Positions 39,283-50,074 of a stretch of 64,000 nucleotides of DNA are shown here, piece after piece (position 1 is the first letter of the stretch; each line of letters starts with the position of its first letter). Source of the DNA: Gillisella taibaishanensis (GTDB taxonomy: Bacteria; Pseudomonadota; Alphaproteobacteria; Rhizobiales; Rhizobiaceae); assembly GCF_001938985.1 (NCBI RefSeq), contig NZ_MKIN01000023.1, forward strand, positions 370,056 through 434,055, given 5' to 3'. A program made the translations under genes and the position numbers. Under the pieces are notes generated by a model that was given only the letters and a program-made list of their open reading frames with translations, was not told the origin of the DNA and ran no database searches.

Positions 39283-39313
39283 CGTTCTCAGTGATCGCGC
39301 TGAAGGCAAGGCG

Positions 39314-39775
39314 TCAGTTGACGCGAGCCTGCTCTTCGGCAAAGCGCTGTGCGAACATCTGAGCGAAATCGATCGGATCGATCATCAGCGGAGGGAAACC
39401 GCCATTGCGCGTCGCGTCGGCAATGATCTGGCGAGCGAACGGGAACAGCAGGCGGGGGCATTCGATGAACAGCACCGGCAGCATATGTTCCTGCGGGAAG
39501 CCGGTGATGCGGAACACGCCGCCATAAACCAGTTCGGCCGCAAACACGATCTTGTCTTCGTCACGGGCTTCGGCGGTCAGCGACAGCACGACATCGAAGT
39601 CGTTGTCAGACAGCGGATTTGCGTTGACGTTGACATTGATATTGATCGAAGGGGCCTTGTCCCGGGCCTGGAGCGAGCGCGGTGCGCCCGGATTTTCGAA
39701 GGACAGATCCTTGATATACTGGGCAAGGATATTCAGGGACGGGCTCTCCGCCCCATTGTCATTTTCATTGGCCAT
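39314..39775 (-). CDS. secB: protein-export chaperone SecB
   Basis: A 153-residue tetrameric cytosolic chaperone that keeps precursor proteins unfolded and hands them to SecA. It shows the family core [17 protein letters not shown] (about 13-29), the VNVN beta strand, [10 protein letters not shown], and the conserved [32 protein letters not shown] near the C-terminus (split across about 105-140). Length is typical. It is convergent with dnaQ and followed upstream by the divergent-from-Tim44 fxsA gene on the same strand. Confidence 0.96.
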   Translation of the reverse strand: MANENDNGAESPSLNILAQYIKDLSFENPGAPRSLQARDKAPSININVNVNANPLSDNDFDVVLSLTAEARDEDKIVFAAELVYGGVFRITGFPQEHMLPVLFIECPRLLFPFARQIIADATRNGGFPPLMIDPIDFAQMFAQRFAEEQARVN

Positions 39776-39846
39776 CGGGGTTCCTCAAGGCATTATGGTT
39801 CGAGGCCATCTAACATTTCGACAGGGGGCTTACAACCCTTTCGCCC

Positions 39847-40401
39847 TTAACCTTCATCCTTGGGAAGGCGGGTCCAGGGCGAGGATCCGCCTGGATTCTG
39901 CCTATGGTAGTCACCTTCATCCAAATCGATGATGTCGCCGCTGTCCACGGGACCCTGACGACGCGGGTCACGGTGATTGCCCGGATCACGATCAGCAAAA
40001 CCCGCGCCTGGACCACCGCCTCGCGCCCTGCGGCGGCCAGTCTGGACGACCACAAGGCGAGGGCTGATGATTTTCCACAGAGTGGAGCGGACCACGGGGA
40101 TCAGCAACATCAGTCCAAGAATATCGGTAATGAAGCCTGGCAGGATCAACAGCAGACCACCGAACACTTGTGCTGTGCTGCTCAGAACACTTTGTGCTGC
40201 CTGCTGCGGATCACCTGACCGGGGGCGGCGCAGGCGTTGGGCAAGGCTGATCCCTTGGCTTCTCAGAACCAGCACGCCGAGAAGACTCGACGCGATCACC
40301 AAGGCGATAGTTGCCAGCACGCCCAGCCACTGGCCGACCAGAACGAAGCCGGTGATCTCCATCAAAGGCAGCAAAAGGAAGAAAAGGGCAGTCAGGCGCA
40401 T
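39847..40401 (-). CDS. fxsA: FxsA family membrane protein
   Basis: A 184-residue inner-membrane protein of the FxsA family; the E. coli member suppresses F-exclusion of phage T7. Three hydrophobic stretches are visible: the N-terminal LTALFFLLLPLMEITGFVLVG, the following ATIALVIASSLLGVLVLR, and GGLLLILPGFITDILGLMLLIP near 80-100. The C-terminal ~60 residues are charged and rich in Gly/Arg/Asp, so probably disordered in the cytoplasm. Rhizobial homologues also sit next to secB. Physiological role is unknown. Confidence 0.85.
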   Translation of the reverse strand: MRLTALFFLLLPLMEITGFVLVGQWLGVLATIALVIASSLLGVLVLRSQGISLAQRLRRPRSGDPQQAAQSVLSSTAQVFGGLLLILPGFITDILGLMLLIPVVRSTLWKIISPRLVVVQTGRRRARGGGPGAGFADRDPGNHRDPRRQGPVDSGDIIDLDEGDYHRQNPGGSSPWTRLPKDEG

Positions 40402-40522
40402 CAGGGGTCCTTCGAAGCAATTGTCCGATGTTTCAAAGAAGTCTCATCGGGCTATTTGAATGCAGCATCTATGCAGACTATATGGATAGGGAAAGCTTCA
40501 AATTAAACAGCGGTGCGGTGGC

Positions 40523-41218
40523 ATGGGTTCTAATGATTTTGTGACTCTCTTCTTTCTGGTGGCTGCGGTGGTGATTTTCTGGCAGCTGCGCAGCGTTTTG
40601 GGACGTCGCACCGGCAACGAAAAGCCGCCAGTTGATCCTCTGGCTGGCCGCACAGGTGCAGCCCCGTCCACCGAGGACGCCCGCGTGGTGACATTGCCGC
40701 GCCGAGATGAGGCCGATGGTGAAGACCGCGTGACTGTAATTGACGCTTATACTCCGGTTGGCACGCCGCTGAACCAGCAACTGCGCCGGATTGTTGAAAC
40801 TGACCCCACCTTCACGCCAAAAGAATTCCTCAATGGCGCGCGCATGGCTTATGAAATGATCGTCACGGCCTTTGCTGCCGGCGATCGCAAAACGCTGAAG
40901 GGCCTATTGTCGCGAGAGGTCTATGAGGGCTTCGACGCTGCCATCACCGAGCGCGAACAGCGTGGCGAAGTGGTGAAATCCACATTCGTCGGCATCGACA
41001 AGGCTGAAATCACCGCTGCCGAAGTGCGCGACAATGAAGCGCAGATCACCGTGCGTCTGGTCAGCCAGCTGATTTCGGCGACCTATGACCGCAACGGCGC
41101 TGTCATTGATGGCGATGCGGAAAATGTCGGCGATGTCAACGATATCTGGACCTTCGCCCGCGATACGCGCTCGCGCGATCCGAACTGGAAGCTTATCGCC
41201 ACCGAATCCGACCAATGA
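40523..41218 (+). CDS. Tim44/TimA-family putative adaptor protein
   Basis: A 231-residue protein with one N-terminal membrane anchor (FVTLFFLVAAVVIFWQL, about 6-22), a low-complexity acidic/Arg linker, and a C-terminal Tim44-like domain (about 90-228) with the FLNGARMAYEMIVTAFAAGDRKTLKGLLS signature and a final WTFARDTRSRDPNWKLIAT. Alphaproteobacterial Tim44-like proteins are relatives of the mitochondrial import subunit, but their bacterial role is unsettled. The stop overlaps the mltA start by ATGA, so it heads a coupled operon. It is divergent from fxsA. Confidence 0.85.
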   Translation: MGSNDFVTLFFLVAAVVIFWQLRSVLGRRTGNEKPPVDPLAGRTGAAPSTEDARVVTLPRRDEADGEDRVTVIDAYTPVGTPLNQQLRRIVETDPTFTPKEFLNGARMAYEMIVTAFAAGDRKTLKGLLSREVYEGFDAAITEREQRGEVVKSTFVGIDKAEITAAEVRDNEAQITVRLVSQLISATYDRNGAVIDGDAENVGDVNDIWTFARDTRSRDPNWKLIATESDQ

Positions 41219-42333
41219 ACGATCTGCCGCAATCGTTGCGCCTTGAGCCTGTCACCTTCGAGCAGCTACCCGGCTGGAGGGCTGACAATGCGTCGGCTCT
41301 GTTACCAGCAATGGCCGATTGTCTGCATCACATCCGCACGGTGAAGCCCTATCGCACCGGGCAGTTGGGATTGACCGCTGACGATCTGGCGCCGCTTCTG
41401 GAAAAGGCTGCAGGCGTGGCCAAGGGCGACGGTGCGGCATTGCGCAATCTGCTGGAGCAGGAATGCCGGCCGTTCCTGATCCGTCGAACCGATGGCGGGG
41501 CGGGTTTTGTCACTGCCTTTTACGAGCCTGACATCGAGGTGTCCGATCATCGTGATGCGTACTACCGATTTCCCTTCTATCGCCGACCGGATGACTTGAT
41601 CGATCTCGACGACAGCAATCGGCCCGAGGGTATCGACGCTTCCTATGTCTTCGGTCGCAACGGTCCCGAGGGCGTGGATCATTATCCTGACCGTCGGGCG
41701 ATCGACCAAGGCTACCTGGAAGGTAGGGGCCTGGAAATTGCTTGGGCGAAATCCAAGGTGGATGTGTTCTACGTCCATGTCCAGGGCGCGGCGAGGCTGC
41801 GCTATGCCGATGGCAGGGTCGGGCGCATTACCTATGCTGCCAAGGCTGGCCATCCGTTTTCCGGCATTGGCAAGCTGTTGCTCGATCGCGGCGAAATTCC
41901 GTCGGCGGCCATGTCCATGCAGGCCATTCGCGCCTGGCTTGCTGCGCATCCGGATGACGTGGACGAGGTTCTCTGGCACAACAGGTCCTACATTTTCTTT
42001 CGGGAAGTAGACGCTGGCGATCTCTCCCGTGGTCCGGTTGCTGCCGCTAAGGTGCCGCTGGTCGCTGGCCGCTCACTGGCGGTGGACCGATTGATCCACA
42101 CATTCGGCTTTCCATTCTTCATTCATTCCGAAAGCCTTACCCGGCTGTATGGCGGCAAACCTTTTGCCCGACTGATGCTGGCGCTCGACACCGGCTCAGC
42201 GATCGTTGGTCCTGCCCGCGGCGATATCTTTACCGGTTCGGGTGATGAGGCGGGCGATGCCGCAGGGGCGGTGCGCAACGATGCGGATTTCTATATTCTG
42301 ATCCCGAAGCAGGCGGCAGCGAGGTTTGGCTGA
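41215..42333 (+). CDS. mltA: membrane-bound lytic murein transglycosylase A (MltA)
   Basis: A 372-residue MltA-domain enzyme that cleaves the MurNAc-GlcNAc bond of peptidoglycan, leaving a 1,6-anhydro product. It shows GFVTAFYEPDIEVS (about 95-108), IAWAKSKVDVFYVHVQGAARL (split), the double-psi barrel, and the catalytic Asp region LMLALDTGSAIVGPARGDIF ending with GAVRNDADFYILIPK (3D domain). No signal peptide or lipobox is seen at the annotated N-terminus (MNDLPQSLRLEPV), as in many alphaproteobacterial members; export would need another route. It is coupled to the gene before (4-base overlap) and after (1-base overlap). Confidence 0.93.
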   Translation: MNDLPQSLRLEPVTFEQLPGWRADNASALLPAMADCLHHIRTVKPYRTGQLGLTADDLAPLLEKAAGVAKGDGAALRNLLEQECRPFLIRRTDGGAGFVTAFYEPDIEVSDHRDAYYRFPFYRRPDDLIDLDDSNRPEGIDASYVFGRNGPEGVDHYPDRRAIDQGYLEGRGLEIAWAKSKVDVFYVHVQGAARLRYADGRVGRITYAAKAGHPFSGIGKLLLDRGEIPSAAMSMQAIRAWLAAHPDDVDEVLWHNRSYIFFREVDAGDLSRGPVAAAKVPLVAGRSLAVDRLIHTFGFPFFIHSESLTRLYGGKPFARLMLALDTGSAIVGPARGDIFTGSGDEAGDAAGAVRNDADFYILIPKQAAARFG

Positions 42334-42908
42334 TGGCGGGTCGTGACAGGATCAGCGCCCAGGATCGAATTCTATGGGGCAAGGTGGCGCGGACCACCAG
42401 GCCTCTTCCTGGTCGTCTTGAGGATCTGACGGTCTTCGAAGATGCCTTGACTGAGACGACACCAACAAACCCTCCTGAAGTTGGTCTTGCGGCGAGGCGG
42501 CAATCGCTGGAAAGTTCTGCGGCCGGCGGCGAACCGAAAAAGCCGTCCGGCGTCCACCACCCCCTGGAGCGGCCGGTCAAGCGCAAGCTGTCGCGCGGCA
42601 AGCTGAAGCTTGAGGCGCGCATCGACCTGCATGGCCTGTTTCAAAGCGAAGCGCATTCGATCCTGCTGGAGTTTCTGGTCCGCGCCCATGAGCGCGGGAT
42701 GCGCCATGTGCTTGTCATTACCGGCAAAGGCTCATCGATGGGCAGTGAAGGCGCCTTGAAGCGCGCTGTGCCGCTTTGGTTTTCCAAACCCGAATTCCGC
42801 TACCTGATTTCCTCGCATGAACCTGCCGCGCACCATCACGGCGGCGATGGCGCACTTTACGTGCGTCTCGCCAGGGCTGGTGGCGAAAGAGGGAGTCGGG
42901 AGGAATGA
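42333..42908 (+). CDS. Smr-domain protein
   Basis: A 191-residue protein with a basic, proline-rich N-terminal half and a C-terminal Smr (small MutS-related) domain at about 93-180. The domain shows the LDLHG-type motif as IDLHGLFQSEA, then VLVITGKGSSMGSEGALKRAV, and HHHGGDGALYVRLAR at the end. Smr domains nick DNA or cleave RNA in several bacteria, but the target here is unknown. It starts on the last base of the mltA stop and overlaps the xre gene by four bases. Confidence 0.88.
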   Translation: MAGRDRISAQDRILWGKVARTTRPLPGRLEDLTVFEDALTETTPTNPPEVGLAARRQSLESSAAGGEPKKPSGVHHPLERPVKRKLSRGKLKLEARIDLHGLFQSEAHSILLEFLVRAHERGMRHVLVITGKGSSMGSEGALKRAVPLWFSKPEFRYLISSHEPAAHHHGGDGALYVRLARAGGERGSREE

Positions 42909-43303
42909 TCACCCCGTTCGGCGAGGCGATCCGCCAACTGCGCGAGCGCAAGGGTGTCAATCAGAAGGACATGGCGAGCGCGATTGGCGTGACCCCTGCC
43001 TATCTCTCCGCGCTCGAACACGGGCAGCGTGGCAAACCGAGCTTCGACCTGCTGCAGCGCATCGCCGGCTATTTCAACATCATCTGGGACGAGGCGGACG
43101 ACCTGTTTGCCGTGGCCGGTATGTCCCACCCCAAAGTCGCTTTGGACACGGTCGGACTACCGGCATCCTACACGGCCTTTGCCAATCGATTGGCAGGGAT
43201 GATTCGCACCTTGCCCCCCGATGTGATAGAGGATCTCGATGCACGCCTGAGCAGGTGGGAGCAAGACCGCCAAAACCCTGGAAATCCCGTGGAATCCTGC
43301 TGA
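42905..43303 (+). CDS. XRE-family helix-turn-helix transcription regulator
   Basis: A 132-residue protein with a Cro/CI-type HTH in the first ~65 residues (FGEAIRQLRERKGVNQKDMA, then VTPAYLSALEHGQRGKPSFDLLQRIAGYF). The remaining helical part (FANRLAGMIRTLPPDVIEDLDARL) may serve dimerisation. It has no recognisable ligand domain. It is the last gene of the Tim44/mltA/smr operon (ATGA overlap) and may regulate it. This gene order, just before gyrB, appears conserved in rhizobia from memory. Confidence 0.87.
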   Translation: MITPFGEAIRQLRERKGVNQKDMASAIGVTPAYLSALEHGQRGKPSFDLLQRIAGYFNIIWDEADDLFAVAGMSHPKVALDTVGLPASYTAFANRLAGMIRTLPPDVIEDLDARLSRWEQDRQNPGNPVESC

Positions 43304-43423
43304 ATTTTAACGCTGCGATTTGGAAGTCGCCGCAAAATCCCTATAGTCGGACTGTGCCAATATACGTGATTCGCCATTTCCTGCGGTCACGAATCTTGCT
43401 CATGACACTGGAAAGATCGCTGA

Positions 43424-45859
<2,436 letters not shown>

Positions 45860-45879
45860 GCATTAAGACGCCAAATAAG

Positions 45880-45912
45880 AAAGGCCGCGCTCGTAAAAGC
45901 GCGGCCTTTTTT
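45880..45912 (+). terminator. intrinsic terminator of gyrB
   Basis: AAAGGCCGCGCT and AGCGCGGCCTTT pair perfectly around a six-base loop, followed by TTT. Confidence 0.93.
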
Positions 45913-45914
45913 CG

Positions 45915-45930
45915 TGACTCACGTGAAACA
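45915..45930. promoter_or_regulatory. degenerate parS-like site after gyrB
   Basis: TGACTCACGTGAAACA differs from parS at two bases in the left arm; the right half CACGTGAAACA is intact. It lies two bases beyond the gyrB terminator, about 10.5 kb from the putative origin. Confidence 0.55.
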
Positions 45931-45968
45931 TTAAGCCTCAGAACCTGTCTTTTTAAGCTTGGCAGTCC

Positions 45969-45995
45969 GTGGCAGCGTCGAGATATCGCTGCCAC
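45969..45995 (-). terminator. hairpin downstream of the nitroreductase gene
   Basis: GTGGCAGCG and CGCTGCCAC pair exactly around a nine-base loop, 26 bases beyond the nitroreductase stop. On the minus strand the next bases are ACTGCCAAGC, then TTAAAAAG, so a T-tract is absent. Confidence 0.45.
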
Positions 45996-46021
45996 GCGCA
46001 AAACCAAAGCTCGGAAATTTG

Positions 46022-46618
46022 TTAGGCCTTGAACTTGCCTTCGAAAACAACGTCTTCGAGCAGCTTACGGCCATTCGGGGATTCCTTGGCCTGCAGACCT
46101 TCCGGCAGGATCGACTTGTCGCCGAGCTTCCCGATCGCAACGGCAGCTTCGATATGATAGTCGCCGGGCACACCAAGAACGCTGGCAGCCTTGTCGAAGT
46201 CCACGCCTGTCATGCCATGGGCATGATAGCCGGAATGCAGTGCCTGCAATGCCAGATAACCCCAGGCAGCGCCGGCGTCGAAGCTATGGCTGCGCGACGG
46301 CTTAGGTGCCGAACCATCGGCGGGACGGCTCAGCGTGTCGGAAATCACGAAGACCAGTGCCGACGCATTTTTGGCCCAACCCTGGTTGAATTCGATCAAG
46401 CTCCCCAGCAACGTCTCGAAATGGGCGTCGCCCTTGAGGGCATAGACGAAACGCCAAGGCTGATAGTTGAATGCGGACGGCGCCCAATGGGCGGCCTCCA
46501 GAATGGTCAGCAATTCGGTCTTCGTCATGGTCTCGCCGGTAAAGGCACGCGGCGACCAGCGATCCAGGAAGATGGGATGGATGTCGTGGGTTGCGGTACG
46601 GTGATTGCTGCTTGTCAT
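46022..46618 (-). CDS. nitroreductase family FMN oxidoreductase
   Basis: A 198-residue flavoenzyme of the nitroreductase/NfsA-FRP superfamily, which reduces nitroaromatics, quinones or similar acceptors with NAD(P)H. It shows RWSPRAFTGE near the N-terminus, the FMN-binding AAHWAPSAFNYQPWRFVY (about 42-59), WGYLALQALHSGYHAHGMTGVD (about 118-139) and a C-terminal IGKLGD. The ATG at 46618 has GAGG six bases upstream; an ATG 12 bases earlier lacks this. The substrate cannot be told. It is divergent from phaZ across 572 bases. Confidence 0.88.
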   Translation of the reverse strand: MTSSNHRTATHDIHPIFLDRWSPRAFTGETMTKTELLTILEAAHWAPSAFNYQPWRFVYALKGDAHFETLLGSLIEFNQGWAKNASALVFVISDTLSRPADGSAPKPSRSHSFDAGAAWGYLALQALHSGYHAHGMTGVDFDKAASVLGVPGDYHIEAAVAIGKLGDKSILPEGLQAKESPNGRKLLEDVVFEGKFKA

Positions 46619-47190
46619 AGTAAACCTCAAAATGTGGAACCTTCAAAACCGCTTGGATTTTGAAGAGAAAAGAGTTCTGCGTTACCGGCCTTGAGTGCCG
46701 CTTGTCTCACTCAAGCTTGAGCCGCTTCACAGTCTTGCAAAGCCATGTAGCGCCTTTGCGACAGAACTGCGAAGAAACCGAGGCGTCAACCTGATGTGGC
46801 AGTGCCCACCCTAATCTGGAGCAGGGAGTGCCATTCAGCAACCGTTCGTTTGCTATCTGTCGTCAAGTCAAGTTGATATCTCGACGGATCAAGCAGAGCC
46901 CAGTCCCGATGACGCGGATGGCGGAAAAACAAAGCTAAGGCGCCTCGGCGATTGGGTGAAAACCGAGGTATGTAAAGCACTGGCCATTCGCGCCGTTTGT
47001 CAAGTTGTAAAATCCCGTGAGGGCATTCGCCTGATAAATTCTATCAAATATAAAGGTTTGTGTGCATACTATCTTCCCTACGGCAGATTGTTCGGACGAT
47101 ATTCACGACGGCAATGATTTGCTTGAACCTCGGCTTAACTGCTCCAGTTTAGCTTCGGATGGGTGACAACAGGAAAAGGCGAATTCGTCG
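46619..47190. other. long regulatory gap between nitroreductase and phaZ
   Basis: The gap holds no convincing gene; the one open frame (minus, 46786-46980) has no ribosome binding site and looks random. Near the nitroreductase end there are several dyads: CTTCAAAA/TTTTGAAG (46641-46665), CTTGAGTG/CACTCAAG (46690-46715) and the overlapping perfect palindrome CTCAAGCTTGAG (46710-46721). The phaZ-proximal part is AT-rich around 47035-47075. Promoters and operators are likely; a small RNA cannot be excluded. Confidence 0.55.
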
Positions 47191-48498
47191 ATGTTCTATC
47201 AGCTTTATGAAATGAACCACGCAGCCATGGCCCCGTTTCGCGCAACCGCGGATGCGATGCGGCTGGCTTTTCGCAACCCGCTGAACCCGCTGTCTCATAC
47301 GGTTATCGGCCGCACCATGGCGGCCGGTTTCGAAGTGTTCGAGCGCAGCACCCGCCGTTATGGCAAGCCGGAATTTGGCCTGCCGACCACGGTCATCGAT
47401 GGTTCGCCGGTTACGATCACTGAGGAAGTCACGTGGTCTAAGCCGTTCTGCAACCTCATCCATTTTCGCCGTGGCCTGGCCCAGGCCCGCAGCGAGGATC
47501 CAAAGATCTTGATCGTTGCGCCAATGTCCGGTCACTATGCCACGCTGCTGCGCGGCACCGTCGAAGCGCTTCTGCCGCAGGCCGATGTCTACATCACCGA
47601 TTGGATAGACGCCCGCATGGTGCCGATGACCGACGGTACCTTCGATCTCGACGACTACATCGACTATGTCATCGAGATCCTGCATCACCTCGGCCCGAAC
47701 ACCAATGTTGTCGCGGTCTGCCAACCTTCCGTTCCGGTGCTAGCGGCCGTGGCGCGCATGGAATCGGAAAACGATGTGTTTGCTCCGGCCTCCATGACGT
47801 TGATGGGGGGCCCGATTGACACGCGGATCAATCCGACCGCTGTCAACGAACTGGCGAAGAACAAACCGCTCGACTGGTTCCAGGACAATGTGATCATGAA
47901 TGTGCCCTGGCCGCAGCCAGGCTTCATGCGTGCGGTTTATCCCGGCTTCCTGCAGCTTTCAGGCTTCATGTCGATGAATCTCGACCGGCACATGATCGCT
48001 CAAAAAGATTTCTACATGCATCTGGTGAAGAACGACGGGGACTCCGCCGAAAAGCACCGTGAATTCTACGATGAATATCTGGCTGTCATGGACCTGACGG
48101 CAGAGTTTTATCTGCAAACGGTTGAGACTGTCTTCATGCGCCACGCTCTGCCTAAGGGTGAGATGACACATCGCGGCAAGCCAGTGGATTGCGGCGCGAT
48201 CCGCAATGTAGCGCTGCTGACCGTCGAAGGCGAGAATGACGATATTTCCGGCCTCGGCCAGACCAAGGCAGCCCAAACGCTTTGCACCAATCTGCCGGAC
48301 AGCAAGCGGATGCATTACATGCAGCCGGATGTCGGTCATTACGGTGTTTTCAACGGTTCACGCTTCCGCCGCGAAATCGCACCGCGCATCGTGGCGTTTG
48401 CCAAGGAACATTCCAAGCCGCAATCGACTGCGGAAGTCGCCGCAGCAAAGCGCGCGTCTATGGTAAAGCGCGTTATCAAGGGCGGAAAGTCGGCTTAG
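47191..48498 (+). CDS. phaZ: intracellular polyhydroxybutyrate depolymerase PhaZ
   Basis: A 435-residue alpha/beta-hydrolase that mobilises the carbon store poly-3-hydroxybutyrate from intracellular granules. The nucleophile is a Cys, in AVCQPSVPVLA (about 182-192) as in Ralstonia PhaZ1, not a Ser. The Asp of GENDDISG (about 350) and His of VGHYGVFNG (about 388) complete the triad. The N-terminus MFYQLYEMNHAAMAPFR and the basic C-terminus (KRVIKGGKSA) match rhizobial homologues. It is a single gene with its own long upstream region. Regulation is not visible. Confidence 0.94.
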   Translation: MFYQLYEMNHAAMAPFRATADAMRLAFRNPLNPLSHTVIGRTMAAGFEVFERSTRRYGKPEFGLPTTVIDGSPVTITEEVTWSKPFCNLIHFRRGLAQARSEDPKILIVAPMSGHYATLLRGTVEALLPQADVYITDWIDARMVPMTDGTFDLDDYIDYVIEILHHLGPNTNVVAVCQPSVPVLAAVARMESENDVFAPASMTLMGGPIDTRINPTAVNELAKNKPLDWFQDNVIMNVPWPQPGFMRAVYPGFLQLSGFMSMNLDRHMIAQKDFYMHLVKNDGDSAEKHREFYDEYLAVMDLTAEFYLQTVETVFMRHALPKGEMTHRGKPVDCGAIRNVALLTVEGENDDISGLGQTKAAQTLCTNLPDSKRMHYMQPDVGHYGVFNGSRFRREIAPRIVAFAKEHSKPQSTAEVAAAKRASMVKRVIKGGKSA

Positions 48499-48631
48499 GC
48501 AAATCGAATTCTGCCAATTTCAGCAGCGGTTTATCGGATTGGGCGGCACATGCGCTTGAAGGTTGTGCCGGCCGTTCCCATCTCGAATATGTCCGGTCGC
48601 ATCGTGCCCCGGACGCAACGAGGATAAGGGA

Positions 48632-49069
48632 ATGAACCAATCAGCATTGCTGCGTCCGGGCTGGACGCCCGCGACCATTGCTCTGATGGTGCTCGGCTTC
48701 GTCGTCTTCTGGCCGCTTGGCCTTGCCATGCTCGCCTATATCTTATGGGGCGACCGCTTCCGGACATCGAACCGTAACCCAACCGAGGCGATGGACGCCA
48801 TGTTTTCCAAATGCTGCGGCAGCCGCCGGTCGCGCAATCGTAACCGTTTTCGCACATCGACCGGCAATCTTGCTTTTGACGAATGGCGCGTCGCCGAGTT
48901 GGAGCGCATCGAGCAGGAACGCCGCAAGCTCGAGGAAATGCGTGCGGAGTTCGAGGCCTATGTGCTGGAACTGCAGCGTGCCAAGGACAAGGAAGAGTTC
49001 GACCGCTTCATGAACCAGCGCAATGCTAATCGCCGCGATGGCGATGTCCAAACCTTCACGCAGGACTGA
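48632..49069 (+). CDS. DUF2852 family membrane protein
   Basis: A 145-residue protein with one N-terminal membrane segment (ATIALMVLGFVVFWPLGLAMLAYILWGD, split by Trp/Pro), an Arg/Ser/Cys-rich linker, and a charged coiled coil (about 85-130: EWRVAELERIEQERRKLEEMR and following). The pattern is that of DUF2852, found in alphaproteobacteria, of unknown function. The ATG at 48632 follows AGGATAAGGGA; the frame is open to 48563 but the extra residues look random. A terminator follows at 49089. Confidence 0.85.
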   Translation: MNQSALLRPGWTPATIALMVLGFVVFWPLGLAMLAYILWGDRFRTSNRNPTEAMDAMFSKCCGSRRSRNRNRFRTSTGNLAFDEWRVAELERIEQERRKLEEMRAEFEAYVLELQRAKDKEEFDRFMNQRNANRRDGDVQTFTQD

Positions 49070-49088
49070 TGCGTTATCACCGATCAGA

Positions 49089-49120
49089 GGGCCGATATCT
49101 CCGGGTGTCGGCCTTTTTTT
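49089..49120 (+). terminator. intrinsic terminator after the DUF2852 gene
   Basis: GGCCGA and TCGGCC pair around a 12-base loop, followed by seven T's. Confidence 0.82.
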
Positions 49121-49267
49121 ATGGCTTCTGTCGAAGTATGGCTTAGCTCTCCAGCGTTTCATTCCAACACTGAAACGCTCTCATCTCTGGTTTTTGCGCA
49201 TTTCCGGGCGGACACCGGTTTCCACTTACCATAGAAATGCTTCAGGCGAATCAGGTACAAGACCCCG

Positions 49268-50032
49268 ATGTTTCCCTCGTTTCTGCGCAACCCGACGCGG
49301 GTGGCAAAAAAGCCCGATCTGTCCGAGAGCCGCGAACTATTCGTGGCCGGCCGCACTGTCGCGCTTGCCATCCGCGAAAACCGGAGGGCGACGCGGATCA
49401 CGCTGAGGATCGAGCCCGGCGGGCGCGGGCTGAAAATGACGGTGCCGAAAGGCATCCGCCGGGGTGAGGTCAACGATTTCATCGAGCGTCATCGTGGTTG
49501 GCTGGAGACCAAACTGGCGCGCTTTTCTGGCGAGACGAAAATCGGGGCAGGAGGGACGATCCCCTTGCGCGGCGTGCCGCATCGCATCGTCCATACCGGA
49601 CAGATCCGCGGAACGACTGAGGCCGTGATCGAGGGTGGCGAACCGCTCATCCGCATCAGCGGTCTGCCGGAACATGCCGGCCGGCGCCTTTCGACCTTTC
49701 TGAAGAAGGAGGCGCGCCACGATCTTGAGCGCCTGGTGGCGATCCATACCGGCCGCCTCGGCAAGCCCGCCAATGGTCTGGCCCTGAAGGATACCCGCAG
49801 CCGTTGGGGCTCTTGTTCCTGGAACGGGAATCTGAGCTTTTCCTGGCGTATCGTCATGGCGCCGCCCGAGGTTATCGATTATCTCGCAGCTCACGAGGTG
49901 GCGCATCTCAAGGAAATGAACCACGGGCCGCAATTCTGGGCGCTGTGCAAGCGGCTTTGTCCCGGCACGGAGGCGGCCAAGGACTGGCTGAAGCGGCATG
50001 GTTCTGAACTTCACGCCCTCGATTTCGACTGA
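49268..50032 (+). CDS. YgjP-like M48-type metallopeptidase (DUF45)
   Basis: A 254-residue protein of the SprT-like/YgjP family. The zinc site is the HEVAHLKEMNHGPQFW motif at about 214-229, preceded by SRWGSCSWNGNLSFSWRIVMAP (split), which is the family's other signature. The N-terminal ~100 residues form a beta-rich domain with RATRITLRIEPGG. No signal peptide is present. The family has proposed roles as a cytoplasmic peptidase but no agreed substrate. It ends 42 bases before trpF and may be co-transcribed with it. Confidence 0.88.
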   Translation: MFPSFLRNPTRVAKKPDLSESRELFVAGRTVALAIRENRRATRITLRIEPGGRGLKMTVPKGIRRGEVNDFIERHRGWLETKLARFSGETKIGAGGTIPLRGVPHRIVHTGQIRGTTEAVIEGGEPLIRISGLPEHAGRRLSTFLKKEARHDLERLVAIHTGRLGKPANGLALKDTRSRWGSCSWNGNLSFSWRIVMAPPEVIDYLAAHEVAHLKEMNHGPQFWALCKRLCPGTEAAKDWLKRHGSELHALDFD

Positions 50033-50074
50033 TTCGGCTCGACTCCAAGACGATTTCATGTCACTTCGCTCACC

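Noticed and set aside
46786..46980. 64-codon minus-strand frame in the phaZ upstream gap
   Set aside because: No ribosome binding site and no recognisable sequence pattern.
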